Source: Arthrobacter sp. ISL-28
Lineage (GTDB): Bacteria > Actinomycetota > Actinomycetes > Actinomycetales > Micrococcaceae
Assembly: GCF_018613875.1 (NCBI RefSeq)
Contig: NZ_JAGGPJ010000016.1
Location: 62,001-126,000 of the forward strand
Length of the DNA: 64,000 bases
Direction of reading: 5' to 3'
Shown here piece by piece: positions 32,682 to 41,186 of the stretch. Made by a program: the position numbers and the translations under genes. Numbering within the stretch: position 1 is the stretch's first letter; each line of letters starts with the position of its first letter. The notes beneath the pieces are model-generated. The model did no database searches. It had not been told where the DNA came from and was given only the letters and a program-made list of their open reading frames with translations.

Positions 32682-33893
32682 CTAGCGCAGCGCGGCTCCC
32701 GCGTGCTCACGGCGCTGTGCCTCGAGGTAGCCAAAGAGCTGCCGCAGGCCGAACGTCCACTCCGGCAGTTCCTCCGAGGCGCCCACCCGGTTGATGAGGG
32801 CGCCGAGGTGGCGGCTGCGGATGGTGACCACGTCGCCGTGCTTGTGCGTGAACCCCTGCCCGGGTTCGTCCCGGTCCTGGGTCGGCGCGAACAGGGTCCC
32901 GGTGAACAGGGCGAAGCCGTCCGGGTACTGGTGGTGCCGGCCGTGGGTGGCGGCCACCAGTTCCTCGAAAGGCCGGCTGATCCGCGCCACCGTATTGCGC
33001 CCTTCCAGCTGGTAGCCGTCAGGTCCCTCGACGCGGAGCAGGATCTCCTCCTCGCGGAGGGTATCCAAGGTGAATTCACCGTCGAACAGCCGGATCAGCG
33101 GACCCAGGGCGCTGGAGGCGTTGTTGTCCTTCGCCTTGCCGAGCAGCAGGGCGCTGCGGCCTTCCACGTCCCGGAGGTTGACGTCGTTGCCGAGCGTGGC
33201 GCCCACAACCTTGCCCTGAGACGTGACGACGAGGACCAACTCCGGTTCCGGATTGTTCCACGAGGAGAAGGACGGGATGCCGACGCCGGCGCCGAGCCCC
33301 ACCGAGGACAGCACCGGAGCCTTGGTGAAGACCTCGGGATCAGGCCCGATACCCACCTCCAGGTACTGCGACCACAGGCCCTCGTCCATCAGCACGCGTT
33401 TGGCCTCTGCGGCCTCAGGGGATCCGGGGCGAACCGCGCCGATGGTCCCGCCAAGGGCCCGGGCAACCAGCCTCCGCATTTCGGCCGCCCGCCCGGCGTT
33501 GCCGGCACAGCGCTCCTCAATCACACGCTCGATCATGCTGTCGGCAAACGTCACGCCGCAGGCCTTGATGACCTGAAGGTCAACCGGTGCCAGCAGGTGC
33601 GGGCGGTCGGCGTCACCTGTCAGGGAGGCGCTCACGACGTCGGCGGCCGCCCACCGCGGTTCGGCCATTTCCGGATCCTGGAGCGCGGTGCGGACGGCGC
33701 CGGCCGGGTCCGGCAGCTCGAGCAGTTCCGAGACCGTGCGAGCCAGACGATGCAGGTCGAACACTGCGTCTCCGCTGACCGCAATGACGCGAGGACCGCC
33801 CGTTTCGACGTCCCAAAGACGGCCGATGAGCAGTGCCCGCTCCGCGTCCTCCGGCAGAACCGACGCAGCTGAGTCGCTCATGAGGGCCGTCAT
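32682..33893 (-). CDS. FAH-family 2-keto-3-deoxy sugar acid dehydratase (XylX-like)
   Basis: 403 aa. The segments MIERVIEERCAGNAGRAAEM, LWSQYLEVGIGPDPEVFTKA, WNNPEPELVLVV, LGNDVNLRDVEGRSALLLGK, AKDNNASSALGPLIRLFD and HHQYPDGFALFTGTLFAPTQ follow closely what I recall of Caulobacter XylX, the 2-keto-3-deoxy-xylonate dehydratase of the Weimberg pathway. The reaction yields alpha-ketoglutarate semialdehyde. It overlaps the semialdehyde dehydrogenase gene upstream by ATGA and is last in the three-gene operon. The pentonate isomer used is unknown. Confidence 0.85.
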   Translation of the reverse strand: MTALMSDSAASVLPEDAERALLIGRLWDVETGGPRVIAVSGDAVFDLHRLARTVSELLELPDPAGAVRTALQDPEMAEPRWAAADVVSASLTGDADRPHLLAPVDLQVIKACGVTFADSMIERVIEERCAGNAGRAAEMRRLVARALGGTIGAVRPGSPEAAEAKRVLMDEGLWSQYLEVGIGPDPEVFTKAPVLSSVGLGAGVGIPSFSSWNNPEPELVLVVTSQGKVVGATLGNDVNLRDVEGRSALLLGKAKDNNASSALGPLIRLFDGEFTLDTLREEEILLRVEGPDGYQLEGRNTVARISRPFEELVAATHGRHHQYPDGFALFTGTLFAPTQDRDEPGQGFTHKHGDVVTIRSRHLGALINRVGASEELPEWTFGLRQLFGYLEAQRREHAGAALR

Positions 33894-35458
33894 AGCTGAC
33901 CCTCTTGGCCGGCGGTGACCTCGCTGATGCCTTTCCGGTTGCCGTCCGCCGTCGGACGGTGCCAGACGCCGTCGACCCTTTGCGGGACGCCCCAGGGGTT
34001 GCCGTCCTGCAGGGGTTCAGGAAGCCGCGAGGCGGGGAACGACTGGTAGGCGACGGGCCGCAGGAAGCGGCGGATGGCGGCAGTTCCCACGGAAGTGGTG
34101 GCCGATGTCGTGGCCGGGTACGGGCCGCCGTGGTGCTGCGCATAGCTGACGGTGACGCCGGTGGGCCAGCCGTTCCACAGGAGACGGCCGCTGATGTCGG
34201 CCAACCGTGCTGCGAGCCCGGCCACATCGTCGTCCTCCTCGGCCTGCAGCGTGGTGGTCAGCTGCCCCTCCAACAGTTCAGCCAGTCGGGCGAGTTCCGA
34301 CTCGTCGCCGTATTCGACCACGAGGCTTGCCGGGCCGAACATTTCCTGGCGCAGGATGTCGGGATCCTTGCGCACCGCATCGGCGGTGCTGTGCAGGACC
34401 GTCGGGGCGGGTGACGCGGCGAAGTCGCCCTCCAAGAGCACGTCCACGCCCTCCGTCTCCTGGAGTCGCCGGACCGCGTCGGCGTAGCCGCCGTGCAGCC
34501 GCTCGCTCAGCAGCGGCGCAGGCGTGAAATCCGCGAGCGCGTTCGCGAGTTCAGCACCGGTCTCCGCCGTCTCCCCGGCGGGGACGAACAGGAGTCCCGG
34601 CTTGGTGCAGAACTGGCCCATCCCCAGGGTGAAGGAGCCGGCGTAGCCGGTGAGGATTTCCTTGCGGCGCGCCGACCACGCCTTCCGGGTGACGAAAACG
34701 GCGTTGATGCCGCCCAGCTCCCCGAAGAAGGGGATTGGTTCGGGCCGCGCGGCGACCCGGTCGAGCAGCGCCCGGCCGCCCGCCGTCGAGCCCGTGAAAC
34801 CGATGGCCTTGACGAGTGGATGCTCCACGAGCGCCTCGCCGGCCTGGCGTCCGGTCACGAGCGCGAACAGGCCCGACGGCGCCCCGGCTGCGTTCAGCGC
34901 GGCGGTCACCGTTTCCGCCGTTCGGGCGGCGAGTTCGCGGTGCGCGTCGTGCGCCTTGTGCACGACGGCGCAGCCGGCCGCCAGCGCGGAGGCACTGTCG
35001 CCGCCCATCACGCTGAACGCGAAGGGGAAGTTGGAGGCGCCGAAGACGCCCACCACGCCGAGCGGCACGTTGTAGCGCCGGAGGTCCGGCCGGGGACCCA
35101 TCCCCCAGGCCGGATCCGTGTGGTCGATCGTGGCGTCATAGTGTTCACCCCGGCGGATTTCCGCCGCGAAGAGCAGGAGTTGGAAGATCGTGCGCTTCAG
35201 CTCACCCTCGAGGCGCGGTGTGCCCAGGTGGGTCTCGCGGGCGGCGATCTCCACGAGCGCCGCGGCGTCCCATTCCAGCCCTGCGGCGATGGCCTCGAGC
35301 CAGTCGGCGCGCTTGGCGGGAGCCGCTGTCCGGCCTTCTTCAAAGGCGGCCTGCGCCATTTCAAGGGTTGCCTTGAGCTGTTCGACGCCGGTGGCCTCCC
35401 CCATCATGGCCCGTCCGACGCCGGCCTCCCGGACGGTTGTTTCTGCCGCGGCGGTCAT
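33890..35458 (-). CDS. Aldehyde dehydrogenase, alpha-ketoglutarate semialdehyde dehydrogenase type
   Basis: 522 aa from the ATG at 35456-35458; the frame extends upstream but only as a shadow of the dehydratase gene. The NADP-preferring long subfamily is indicated by [40 protein letters not shown], the glutamate in [13 protein letters not shown] and the catalytic cysteine in [14 protein letters not shown] near residue 284. It oxidises alpha-ketoglutarate semialdehyde to 2-oxoglutarate. It overlaps both neighbours by four bases, between a sugar-acid dehydratase and an XylX-like dehydratase. It could also serve the glucarate pathway encoded at 62-64 kb, which makes the same semialdehyde. Confidence 0.85.
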   Translation of the reverse strand: MTAAAETTVREAGVGRAMMGEATGVEQLKATLEMAQAAFEEGRTAAPAKRADWLEAIAAGLEWDAAALVEIAARETHLGTPRLEGELKRTIFQLLLFAAEIRRGEHYDATIDHTDPAWGMGPRPDLRRYNVPLGVVGVFGASNFPFAFSVMGGDSASALAAGCAVVHKAHDAHRELAARTAETVTAALNAAGAPSGLFALVTGRQAGEALVEHPLVKAIGFTGSTAGGRALLDRVAARPEPIPFFGELGGINAVFVTRKAWSARRKEILTGYAGSFTLGMGQFCTKPGLLFVPAGETAETGAELANALADFTPAPLLSERLHGGYADAVRRLQETEGVDVLLEGDFAASPAPTVLHSTADAVRKDPDILRQEMFGPASLVVEYGDESELARLAELLEGQLTTTLQAEEDDDVAGLAARLADISGRLLWNGWPTGVTVSYAQHHGGPYPATTSATTSVGTAAIRRFLRPVAYQSFPASRLPEPLQDGNPWGVPQRVDGVWHRPTADGNRKGISEVTAGQEGQL

Positions 35459-36801
35459 CGGCCGGCTCCAGCGGAGGTCAGGGATCCACCGGTGACGGCA
35501 GCGCGGTTGCCCACTTCCTGCCAGCCTGCGCCTGCGGGGAATTCCCAGCGGGCGCGTGAAGCGCTGAACATTTCGGCGCCCGTGCCCGGGAGCTTCGGTG
35601 CAGCGTAGCGGCCGTTGACGATCCGCACAGGTTCGGCGAAGTGCTCGTGGAGATGGTCGACGTACTCGATCATGCGGCCTTCCTGGCTCCCGCTGACGGC
35701 GGCGTAGTCGAAGAAGGAGAAGTGTTGGACCAGTTCGCAGAGCCCTACGCCCCCGGCATGCGGGCAGACGGGGACGCCGAACTTGGCCGCGAGCAGGAGG
35801 TTCGCGATGTTTTCGTTGACGCCCCCCACGCGGGTGGAGTCGAGCTGGAGGACGTCGATGGCGCCGGCCTGGAGGAGTTGCTTGAACACGATGCGGCTGG
35901 CCACTGCCTCGCCGGTCGCGACGCGCACGGGGGAAACTCCCTTGCGGATGCCGGCGTGGCCCAGGATGTCGTCGGTGCTCGTGGGCTCTTCGATCCAGTA
36001 CGGGTTGAATTCCGCAAGCTGGTTGACCCATTCGATGGCCTCGGAAACCTCCCAGCGCTGGTTGGCGTCGATGGCGATGGGGAGATTGCCCACTGCTTCG
36101 CGGGCCAGGGCCATGCGGCGGCGGTCATCGTTGATGTCGCCGCCCACTTTGAGCTTGATCATCGAGAAGCCGTCAGCAGCTGCTTCCCGGCTCAGCCGCA
36201 CGAGCTTCTCGTCGCTGTAGCCCAGCCAGCCGGGCGAGGTGGTGTAGGCTGGGAACCCGTCGGCCTTGAGTGCGGCGATGCGGCCTGCCTTGCCGTCCTG
36301 GCCCGCGCGCAGGATGTCCAGTGCCTCCTGCGGGCTAAGTGCGTCGCGGATGTGGGTGAAGTCCACCACGGCCACGACCTCCTCGGGGGTCATTTCGCTC
36401 AGCAGGAGCCAGAGCGGCTTGTTCTCGCGGCGGGCCCGGATGTCCCAGAGGGCGCTGACCAGGGCGCCGCACGCCATCTGCGTCACGCCCTTCTCCGGTC
36501 CGAGCCAGCGCAGCTGGGAGTCGTGGATGAGGCGCTTGGATGCGCCGCCAAGGTCATAGATCAGTTCGTCGATGTCCCTGCCGATCAACAGACTGGCGTA
36601 GGCGTCGATCGCGGCGGTCAGGATCTCGTTGCCGCGGCCGCAGCTGAACACGAAGCCGTGGCCTTCGTCGCCCGCGTCCGTGCGGATGACGACATAGGCG
36701 GCGGAGTAGTCGGGGTCAACGTTGACCGCGTCGGAACCGTCGAGTTCCAGGGACGTGGGGAAACGGACGTCCTGCGTCTTGATGGAGGTGATGGAAGGCA
36801 T
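35455..36801 (-). CDS. Enolase-superfamily sugar acid dehydratase, L-fuconate dehydratase-like
   Basis: 448 aa from the ATG at 36799-36801, with GAGAAG upstream. Catalytic landmarks are present: the lysine in [10 protein letters not shown], metal ligands in [18 protein letters not shown] and RVATGEAV, and the general-acid/base histidine in [15 protein letters not shown]. The segment [16 protein letters not shown], followed by [10 protein letters not shown], is characteristic of L-fuconate dehydratases, which turn a sugar acid into its 2-keto-3-deoxy form. It heads the operon with KGSA dehydrogenase and XylX-like dehydratase, so the substrate may be a pentonate of matching stereochemistry (for example D-arabinonate); inference. 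A GntR-type operator lies just upstream. Confidence 0.85.
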   Translation of the reverse strand: MPSITSIKTQDVRFPTSLELDGSDAVNVDPDYSAAYVVIRTDAGDEGHGFVFSCGRGNEILTAAIDAYASLLIGRDIDELIYDLGGASKRLIHDSQLRWLGPEKGVTQMACGALVSALWDIRARRENKPLWLLLSEMTPEEVVAVVDFTHIRDALSPQEALDILRAGQDGKAGRIAALKADGFPAYTTSPGWLGYSDEKLVRLSREAAADGFSMIKLKVGGDINDDRRRMALAREAVGNLPIAIDANQRWEVSEAIEWVNQLAEFNPYWIEEPTSTDDILGHAGIRKGVSPVRVATGEAVASRIVFKQLLQAGAIDVLQLDSTRVGGVNENIANLLLAAKFGVPVCPHAGGVGLCELVQHFSFFDYAAVSGSQEGRMIEYVDHLHEHFAEPVRIVNGRYAAPKLPGTGAEMFSASRARWEFPAGAGWQEVGNRAAVTGGSLTSAGAGR

Positions 36802-36844
36802 GGATTTCTTCTCTCGGGGCAGTTCTGGAGGGTGGTCATGATTT

Positions 36845-36872
36845 CCTATATGAATTTGGATAATCATATAGG
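36845..36872. promoter_or_regulatory. GntR-type operator upstream of the dehydratase operon
   Basis: CCTATATGA (36845-36853) and TCATATAGG (36864-36872) are perfect 9-bp inverted arms around a 10-bp spacer. The reverse complement matches the site near 37821-37848 at 23 of 28 positions. It lies about 45 bp upstream of the dehydratase ATG. Confidence 0.75.
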
Positions 36873-36935
36873 CCAAGTGACCCAGGTCAAGTCGCGGCAC
36901 CTGGCTACCTCAAAGGTGTCGGGCTCCGGGCATGA

Positions 36936-36964
36936 AAAAGCCCCGGCGGCGGGCCGGGGCTTTT
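36936..36964. terminator. Terminator hairpin with A/T tails
   Basis: AAAAGCCCCGGC pairs with GCCGGGGCTTTT, just downstream of the leftward GntR gene and upstream of the dehydratase promoter. It insulates the regulator from the enzyme operon. Confidence 0.9.
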
Positions 36965-36976
36965 CTTGACTGACGC

Positions 36977-37705
36977 TTATCGGATAATCCGCTTCCGGGG
37001 CGGGCCGCTGTCCTCGAGCGGGGCCAGCTCGGCGTGCCCCTCAAAGGCCTGGGCGAAGCGGTCAAAGGAGTTGCGGATGTGGCTGGTCATGGCGGCCTCG
37101 GCCTGCTCCGGCTCACAGGCCTCGATGGCAGCCCGGACAGCCGAATGCTCGGCCACCGTGATGGCCCCGTCGACGTCGGCCGGGTACAGCCGGAAGGTAT
37201 GGAGGTGGCAGTGGGTCTGGGCAAAGGCATGGCGCACCACCGGGTTCCCCGAGGCGGCCAGGACGGCGTCGTGGAAGCGGGTGTCGTGCGCCACCAGATC
37301 CTGGCGCAGGTCCTTGGTAACCTTCATGGTGTCCCGGAATCCGGCCAGCTCCTTCTCGAGGGCCGCGGCGGGATTGGCCAGCCGGTCCACGGCCGCGGCG
37401 CGCGCCGCCCAGGGCTCCACCAGCAGCCGGAACTCAAACAGCGAGCGCAGCCCCGCCAGGTCCAGCAGCGGGGTGGTGCTGTACCCGCGGCCGGGACTGT
37501 AAACCACGAGGTTGTCGCCCTCGAGGCGCTGCAGGACTTCCCGGACCGGGGTCTGGGACACGCCAAGGCTGCGGGCCACCGCATCGATGTTGATCCGCGC
37601 CCCAGGCGCAATTTCACCCTTCAGGATGGAGGCACGCATGGACGAATAGACGTCGGGGACGGCTGCCTTGCTGCGGGATGTATCGGACGGCTGACGTGGG
37701 GGCAC
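36977..37705 (-). CDS. GntR-family (FadR/FCD) regulator of the sugar-acid module
   Basis: 242 aa from the GTG at 37703-37705, chosen because AGAGG lies 7 nt upstream; an ATG at 37753 has no ribosome site. The winged helix is at about residues 15-80 (VYSSMRASILKGEIAPGARI, LGVSQTPVREVLQRLEGDNL). The C-terminal FCD effector domain has metal-ligand histidines in VAHDTRFHDAVLAASGN, HCHLHTFRL and AEHSAVRAAI. It is divergent from the ACS transporter and upstream of the enzyme operon, both of which carry the same 28-bp site, so it is the likely regulator of both and of itself. The effector is probably a sugar acid. Confidence 0.85.
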   Translation of the reverse strand: MPPRQPSDTSRSKAAVPDVYSSMRASILKGEIAPGARINIDAVARSLGVSQTPVREVLQRLEGDNLVVYSPGRGYSTTPLLDLAGLRSLFEFRLLVEPWAARAAAVDRLANPAAALEKELAGFRDTMKVTKDLRQDLVAHDTRFHDAVLAASGNPVVRHAFAQTHCHLHTFRLYPADVDGAITVAEHSAVRAAIEACEPEQAEAAMTSHIRNSFDRFAQAFEGHAELAPLEDSGPPRKRIIR

Positions 37706-37820
37706 GCGTTTACCTCTTGGTTCAGTACTGGCGGAAGTCGCTTCGGGAATCATAAGCCAAAGGCTGCCGCAGGTGACTCGCGGGACTTTTTTGACATAGG
37801 ACTTGATCCAGATCACTTTA

Positions 37821-37850
37821 TCTATATGATTAACCAGATTCCTATATGAT
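37821..37850. promoter_or_regulatory. GntR-type operator between gntR and the MFS gene
   Basis: CTATATGATTAACCAGATTC at 37822-37841 continues CTATATGAT; over 28 bp it matches the reverse complement of 36845-36872 at 23 positions. It lies in the divergent gap, so it can serve both the regulator and the transporter. Confidence 0.75.
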
Positions 37851-37931
37851 TTTGGCGCCGACATCTTCGGCGTCTTTCCTCCCGCCGGTGCCCACAGCAC
37901 CCGAAGCCATGTTCACGTCGAAGGAGACCGC

Positions 37932-39269
37932 ATGACTGCGCTCGGAAGCAAGACCGCCACCAAGTCATCCCCCACACAACCCCGCATGATGACCCGGAAG
38001 CGCTGGGTCATCATCTGGCTCGCGTTCATCGGGCTCAGCATCAACTACCTTGACCGCTCCAGCCTGAGCGTCGCACTTCCCTTCATGGGCAAGGATTTTG
38101 AACTCACCGCCACCCAGCAGGGCCTGATCTTCGCCGCCTTCTTCTGGGCCTACGACTTCTGCCAGCTCGCGGCGGGCTGGTACGTGGATAAGGTTGGACC
38201 CCGCCGTTCATTCTCGCTGGCCGCCCTCTGGTGGTCCGTCTTCACGCTGGCGACCGCTGCCGCGACCAACTTCTGGTCACTCTTCGCCGCGAGGTTCCTT
38301 CTCGGCGTGGGCGAGAGCCCGGCGCCCAGCACCGCCGCAAAGGTCGTGGCAACCTGGTTCCCGATCCAGGAACGGGCCTTCGCCACCAGCATCTGGGACT
38401 CAGGCTCGCGCGTCGGCGCCGTGATCGCACTTCCGGTCGTCACCCTGATCGTGGCCCTCACGTCCTGGCACGCGGTCTTCATCATCATCGGCATTGCCGG
38501 CATCATTTGGGCCGCCGTGTGGTGGAAGGTGTACCGCAGCCCGCAGGAACACCGCGGCGCCAATGCCGCCGAGGTGACCTACATCGAGGAAGGCGGTGCC
38601 CGCGGTGAGGGCAGCGACGATGCCAATGCAGCTAAGCTGCCGTGGCGTTCACTCTTCAAATACCGCACCATCCTCAGCATGATGTTCGGCTTCTTCTGCC
38701 TGAACAGCGCGATCTACTTCTTCATCACCTTCTTCCCGAGCTACCTCGTCAAGGAACGCGGCTTCGACCTCCTCAAGCTCGGCATGTTCGGGGCGATCCC
38801 CGGCATCTGCGCAGTCCTTTTCGGCTGGCTCGGCGGGTACCTGGCTGACCGTGCAGTCCGGAACGGCATGTCTGTCACCAAGGTCCGCAAGACGGCCATC
38901 GCCGGTGGCCTGGCCGGCGGTTCCGTCATCATGTTCGCCGCGCTGGTTCCTGAAGCATGGATGGCCCTCGCCCTGTTGTCCGTGGCCTACTCAAGCCTCA
39001 CCGTTGCCGCCACCGGCATCTGGTCACTGCCGGCCGATGTCGCGCCCAGCTCGCGGCATGTGGGCTCCATCGGCGGCCTGCAGAACTTTGCATCCAACCT
39101 CGCCGGCATCTTCACGCCGGTCCTGATCGGCGTGCTTGTGGACCAGACCGGATCTTTCGTGGCGCCGCTGGCCGTCATCGGCGCAATCTCGCTAGTCGGC
39201 GCCGCCAACTATCTGTTCGTCATGGGCAAGATCGAGCCGCTCAAGGTGAAAACTCCGGCAGTCGTCTGA
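37932..39269 (+). CDS. MFS transporter, ACS family (hexuronate/aldarate type)
   Basis: 445 aa; the ATG at 37932 follows GAAGGAGA. The first helix IGLSINYLDRSSLSVALPFM, then WAYDFCQLAAGWYVDKVGPR, and the ARFLLGVGESPAPSTAAKVV segment match ACS transporters of the GudP/ExuT type, proton-coupled importers of sugar acids. About twelve membrane segments. It shares its operator with the dehydratase operon, so it probably imports the substrate of that pathway. A large inverted repeat follows directly downstream and may terminate transcription. Confidence 0.88.
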   Translation: MTALGSKTATKSSPTQPRMMTRKRWVIIWLAFIGLSINYLDRSSLSVALPFMGKDFELTATQQGLIFAAFFWAYDFCQLAAGWYVDKVGPRRSFSLAALWWSVFTLATAAATNFWSLFAARFLLGVGESPAPSTAAKVVATWFPIQERAFATSIWDSGSRVGAVIALPVVTLIVALTSWHAVFIIIGIAGIIWAAVWWKVYRSPQEHRGANAAEVTYIEEGGARGEGSDDANAAKLPWRSLFKYRTILSMMFGFFCLNSAIYFFITFFPSYLVKERGFDLLKLGMFGAIPGICAVLFGWLGGYLADRAVRNGMSVTKVRKTAIAGGLAGGSVIMFAALVPEAWMALALLSVAYSSLTVAATGIWSLPADVAPSSRHVGSIGGLQNFASNLAGIFTPVLIGVLVDQTGSFVAPLAVIGAISLVGAANYLFVMGKIEPLKVKTPAVV

Positions 39270-39279
39270 GAGCAGCAAC

Positions 39280-39351
39280 AACAGCAGCGCGGGGTCAGTT
39301 CGCGCCCTATCGGAGATCCGAAAAGGCGCAATCTGACCCCGCGTTGCTGTT
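39280..39351. repeat. Long imperfect hairpin with 19-nt arms after the MFS gene
   Basis: 39280-39298 (AACAGCAGCGCGGGGTCAG) pairs with 39333-39351 with one mismatch. The interior has a further weak stem. The right arm touches the stop codon of the broken gene at 39350. It may be a terminator for the MFS gene, or a mobile intergenic repeat (GGGGTCAG...CTGACCCC). Confidence 0.6.
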
Positions 39352-39502
39352 ATAACTCGACCGTCCCGCTTTCGCCGACGCTCATGTGGCTGTGGGTGAC
39401 CTTGGATTTGACCCACTGCAGCACCGTGGCGGCGGTGCCACCGGGGCTCGTCCAGTACTCCGCGGAGTCAGAGTCGACATGCAGCAGGACCACCTCGGGG
39501 CC
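39350..39502 (-). pseudogene. Pyridoxamine 5'-phosphate oxidase-like (general stress protein) C-terminal remnant
   Basis: The leftward frame GPEVVLLHVDSDSAEYWTSP, then GGTAATVLQWVKSKV, ending GESGTVEL and TAA matches the C-terminus of actinobacterial PPOX-type stress proteins. Only about 50 codons remain. An in-frame TGA about 12 nt before the preserved segment and the absence of any start show the gene is broken. An AGTAAG-type palindrome lies about 60 bp upstream. Confidence 0.65.
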
Positions 39503-39560
39503 TCGCTCTGTTCAGTGTGCCCTGTTCGATACGGGAATGTTCCGCTCGCACCAGCCTATT

Positions 39561-39577
39561 GATAAGTGTGCTTACTT
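39561..39577. promoter_or_regulatory. AGTAAG-type palindrome, copy 3
   Basis: GATAAGTGTGCTTACTT contains TAAG-TGTG-CTTA and on the other strand reads AAGTAAGCACACTTATC. It is similar to the sites at 19115 and 24836. It lies upstream of the broken PPOX remnant and 37 bp past the APC permease stop. Confidence 0.45.
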
Positions 39578-39613
39578 TCCACCCGGCCGGCGCCACTCGC
39601 GGCATCATTGGCT

Positions 39614-41131
39614 TCACCGGCCGGGTGCCAGCACCTGACCCCGGAAGAATTCCGGCCGGATCCTGGCCATCACCAGCATGATCACAAAGCCGAGCAGGAC
39701 CACGCCCATGCCCAGGATGAACACCATGCCCACCCCGCCCACGGATGAGCCCGAGCCGTACTCCGGATCCATGGAGTCGAAGGCGGTCTTGACGAACATG
39801 ACGAGCAGGATGACACCGCCCAGCAGTGGAGCGAGGAACGCCAGGAAAAACGCCCGGACGTTGCTGAAGGCCACGGCCCGGAAGAACCAGACGCAGGCCA
39901 GCGCCGTGATGCCGTAGTAGAAGCAGATCATCATGCCCAGCGCCGTGATCGTGTCCCAGAGGGCATTCTCCGAGGTGGTCCGCGTAATTACGTAGAACCC
40001 CGCGGCGGCAACGGCGGCAGCAATCGTGGCGTAGCTCGGGGACTTGAAGGCCGGGCTGACCCGGCCGAACTTGGTCGGCAGCGCCTTGTAGTGCCCCATG
40101 GCCAGCAGCGTCCGCGCCGGCGAGACGAACGTCGACTGCAGCGAGGCCGCCGAGCTGCTCAAAATGGCCAAGGACATCAGGATGGCGAACGGCCCCATGA
40201 CAGGTCCGGCGAGGACGGCGAAGATGCTGGACTGATTCTCGGGGTTTCCGGCACCCAGTCCGGTCTCGCCCACGCCGGCGAAGGAGAGGGTGGCGAGCGC
40301 GGCAGTCATATAGATGGCCATGATCACCACGACCGTTACGGTTGCCGCGCGGCCCGGCGTCTTCTCCGGGTTGCGGGTCTCCTCGTTCATTGTCAGCGTC
40401 ACGTCCCAGCCCCAGTAGATGAAGATCGAGAGCGAAACGCCGGCCGCAAAGGAGGAGAAGGAGTCCACGGCGAACGGGTTGAACCAGTCCGGGGCGATGG
40501 CGGTGGCATCGAAGGCGGAACCGTTGGCCACGTGCAGGAACGCGGACACGGCAAACCAGCCGAGCACCAGCACCTGGAAGCCAACAAGGACATACTGGAC
40601 GCCCTTGGTGGTTTCCATGCCCCGGTAGGAAATCCAGCAGGCCAGGGCAATGAACACCAGGGTGGTGGCGATGTTCAGCGGCAGGTTGGCGGTCAGCTCC
40701 GCGAGTTCGGGGTTGCCGAAGAGCTGCGACAGCATCAGGTAAAAGAAATCCACGGCGACCGCGGCGAGGTTCGACAGCACAATGATCGTAGCCGCGATGA
40801 GCCCCCAGCCGCCCATCCACCCGATCCACGGACCAAAGGCGCGCGTTGCCCACGTGAAGGAGGTTCCGGCGTCGGGCATTGCATTGTTGAGTTCGCGGTA
40901 TCCGAGCGCCACCAGCAGCATGGGGATGAACCCCACCAGGAAGATCGCCGGCAGGTGGACGCCCACCTCGGACACCGTAGGGCCGAGGGCCGCGGTGAGT
41001 GTGTACGCCGGGGCGATGCAGGACACCCCGATCACCACGGCGCCGATCAGCCCCACGGAACCGGCCTTCAGGCCCTTTTCACTGAGTGTTTTATGCGTTT
41101 CCTGAGTGGACGCGGCTTTGGTAGTACTCAT
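39614..41131 (-). CDS. APC-superfamily amino acid/polyamine permease
   Basis: 505 aa from the ATG at 41129-41131, which follows GGAGAGG; a start eight codons upstream overlaps that site. About twelve membrane segments, with the APC start SVGLIGAVVIGVSCIAPAYT and the central IFIYWGWDVTLTMNEETRNP. It imports an amine or amino acid by ion coupling. It lies 55 bp downstream of the putrescine oxidase gene on the same strand, so uptake of putrescine or a related diamine is likely. The pair is probably controlled by the divergent TetR gene. Confidence 0.88.
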   Translation of the reverse strand: MSTTKAASTQETHKTLSEKGLKAGSVGLIGAVVIGVSCIAPAYTLTAALGPTVSEVGVHLPAIFLVGFIPMLLVALGYRELNNAMPDAGTSFTWATRAFGPWIGWMGGWGLIAATIIVLSNLAAVAVDFFYLMLSQLFGNPELAELTANLPLNIATTLVFIALACWISYRGMETTKGVQYVLVGFQVLVLGWFAVSAFLHVANGSAFDATAIAPDWFNPFAVDSFSSFAAGVSLSIFIYWGWDVTLTMNEETRNPEKTPGRAATVTVVVIMAIYMTAALATLSFAGVGETGLGAGNPENQSSIFAVLAGPVMGPFAILMSLAILSSSAASLQSTFVSPARTLLAMGHYKALPTKFGRVSPAFKSPSYATIAAAVAAAGFYVITRTTSENALWDTITALGMMICFYYGITALACVWFFRAVAFSNVRAFFLAFLAPLLGGVILLVMFVKTAFDSMDPEYGSGSSVGGVGMVFILGMGVVLLGFVIMLVMARIRPEFFRGQVLAPGR

Positions 41132-41186
41132 GGGATTGCCTCTCCGGGAGTTCATTCGTCGTTGAATGGGTTAGGCGCCGGCATGG

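Noticed and set aside
35459-36031. Longer aldehyde dehydrogenase starting upstream
   Set aside because: This part of the frame is antisense-like, low-complexity text inside the dehydratase gene; the ATG at 35458 in the four-base overlap is the natural start.
39280-39351. Inverted repeat as ends of an insertion sequence
   Set aside because: The interior is only 34 nt and there is no transposase or target duplication; kept as a hairpin/repeat only.
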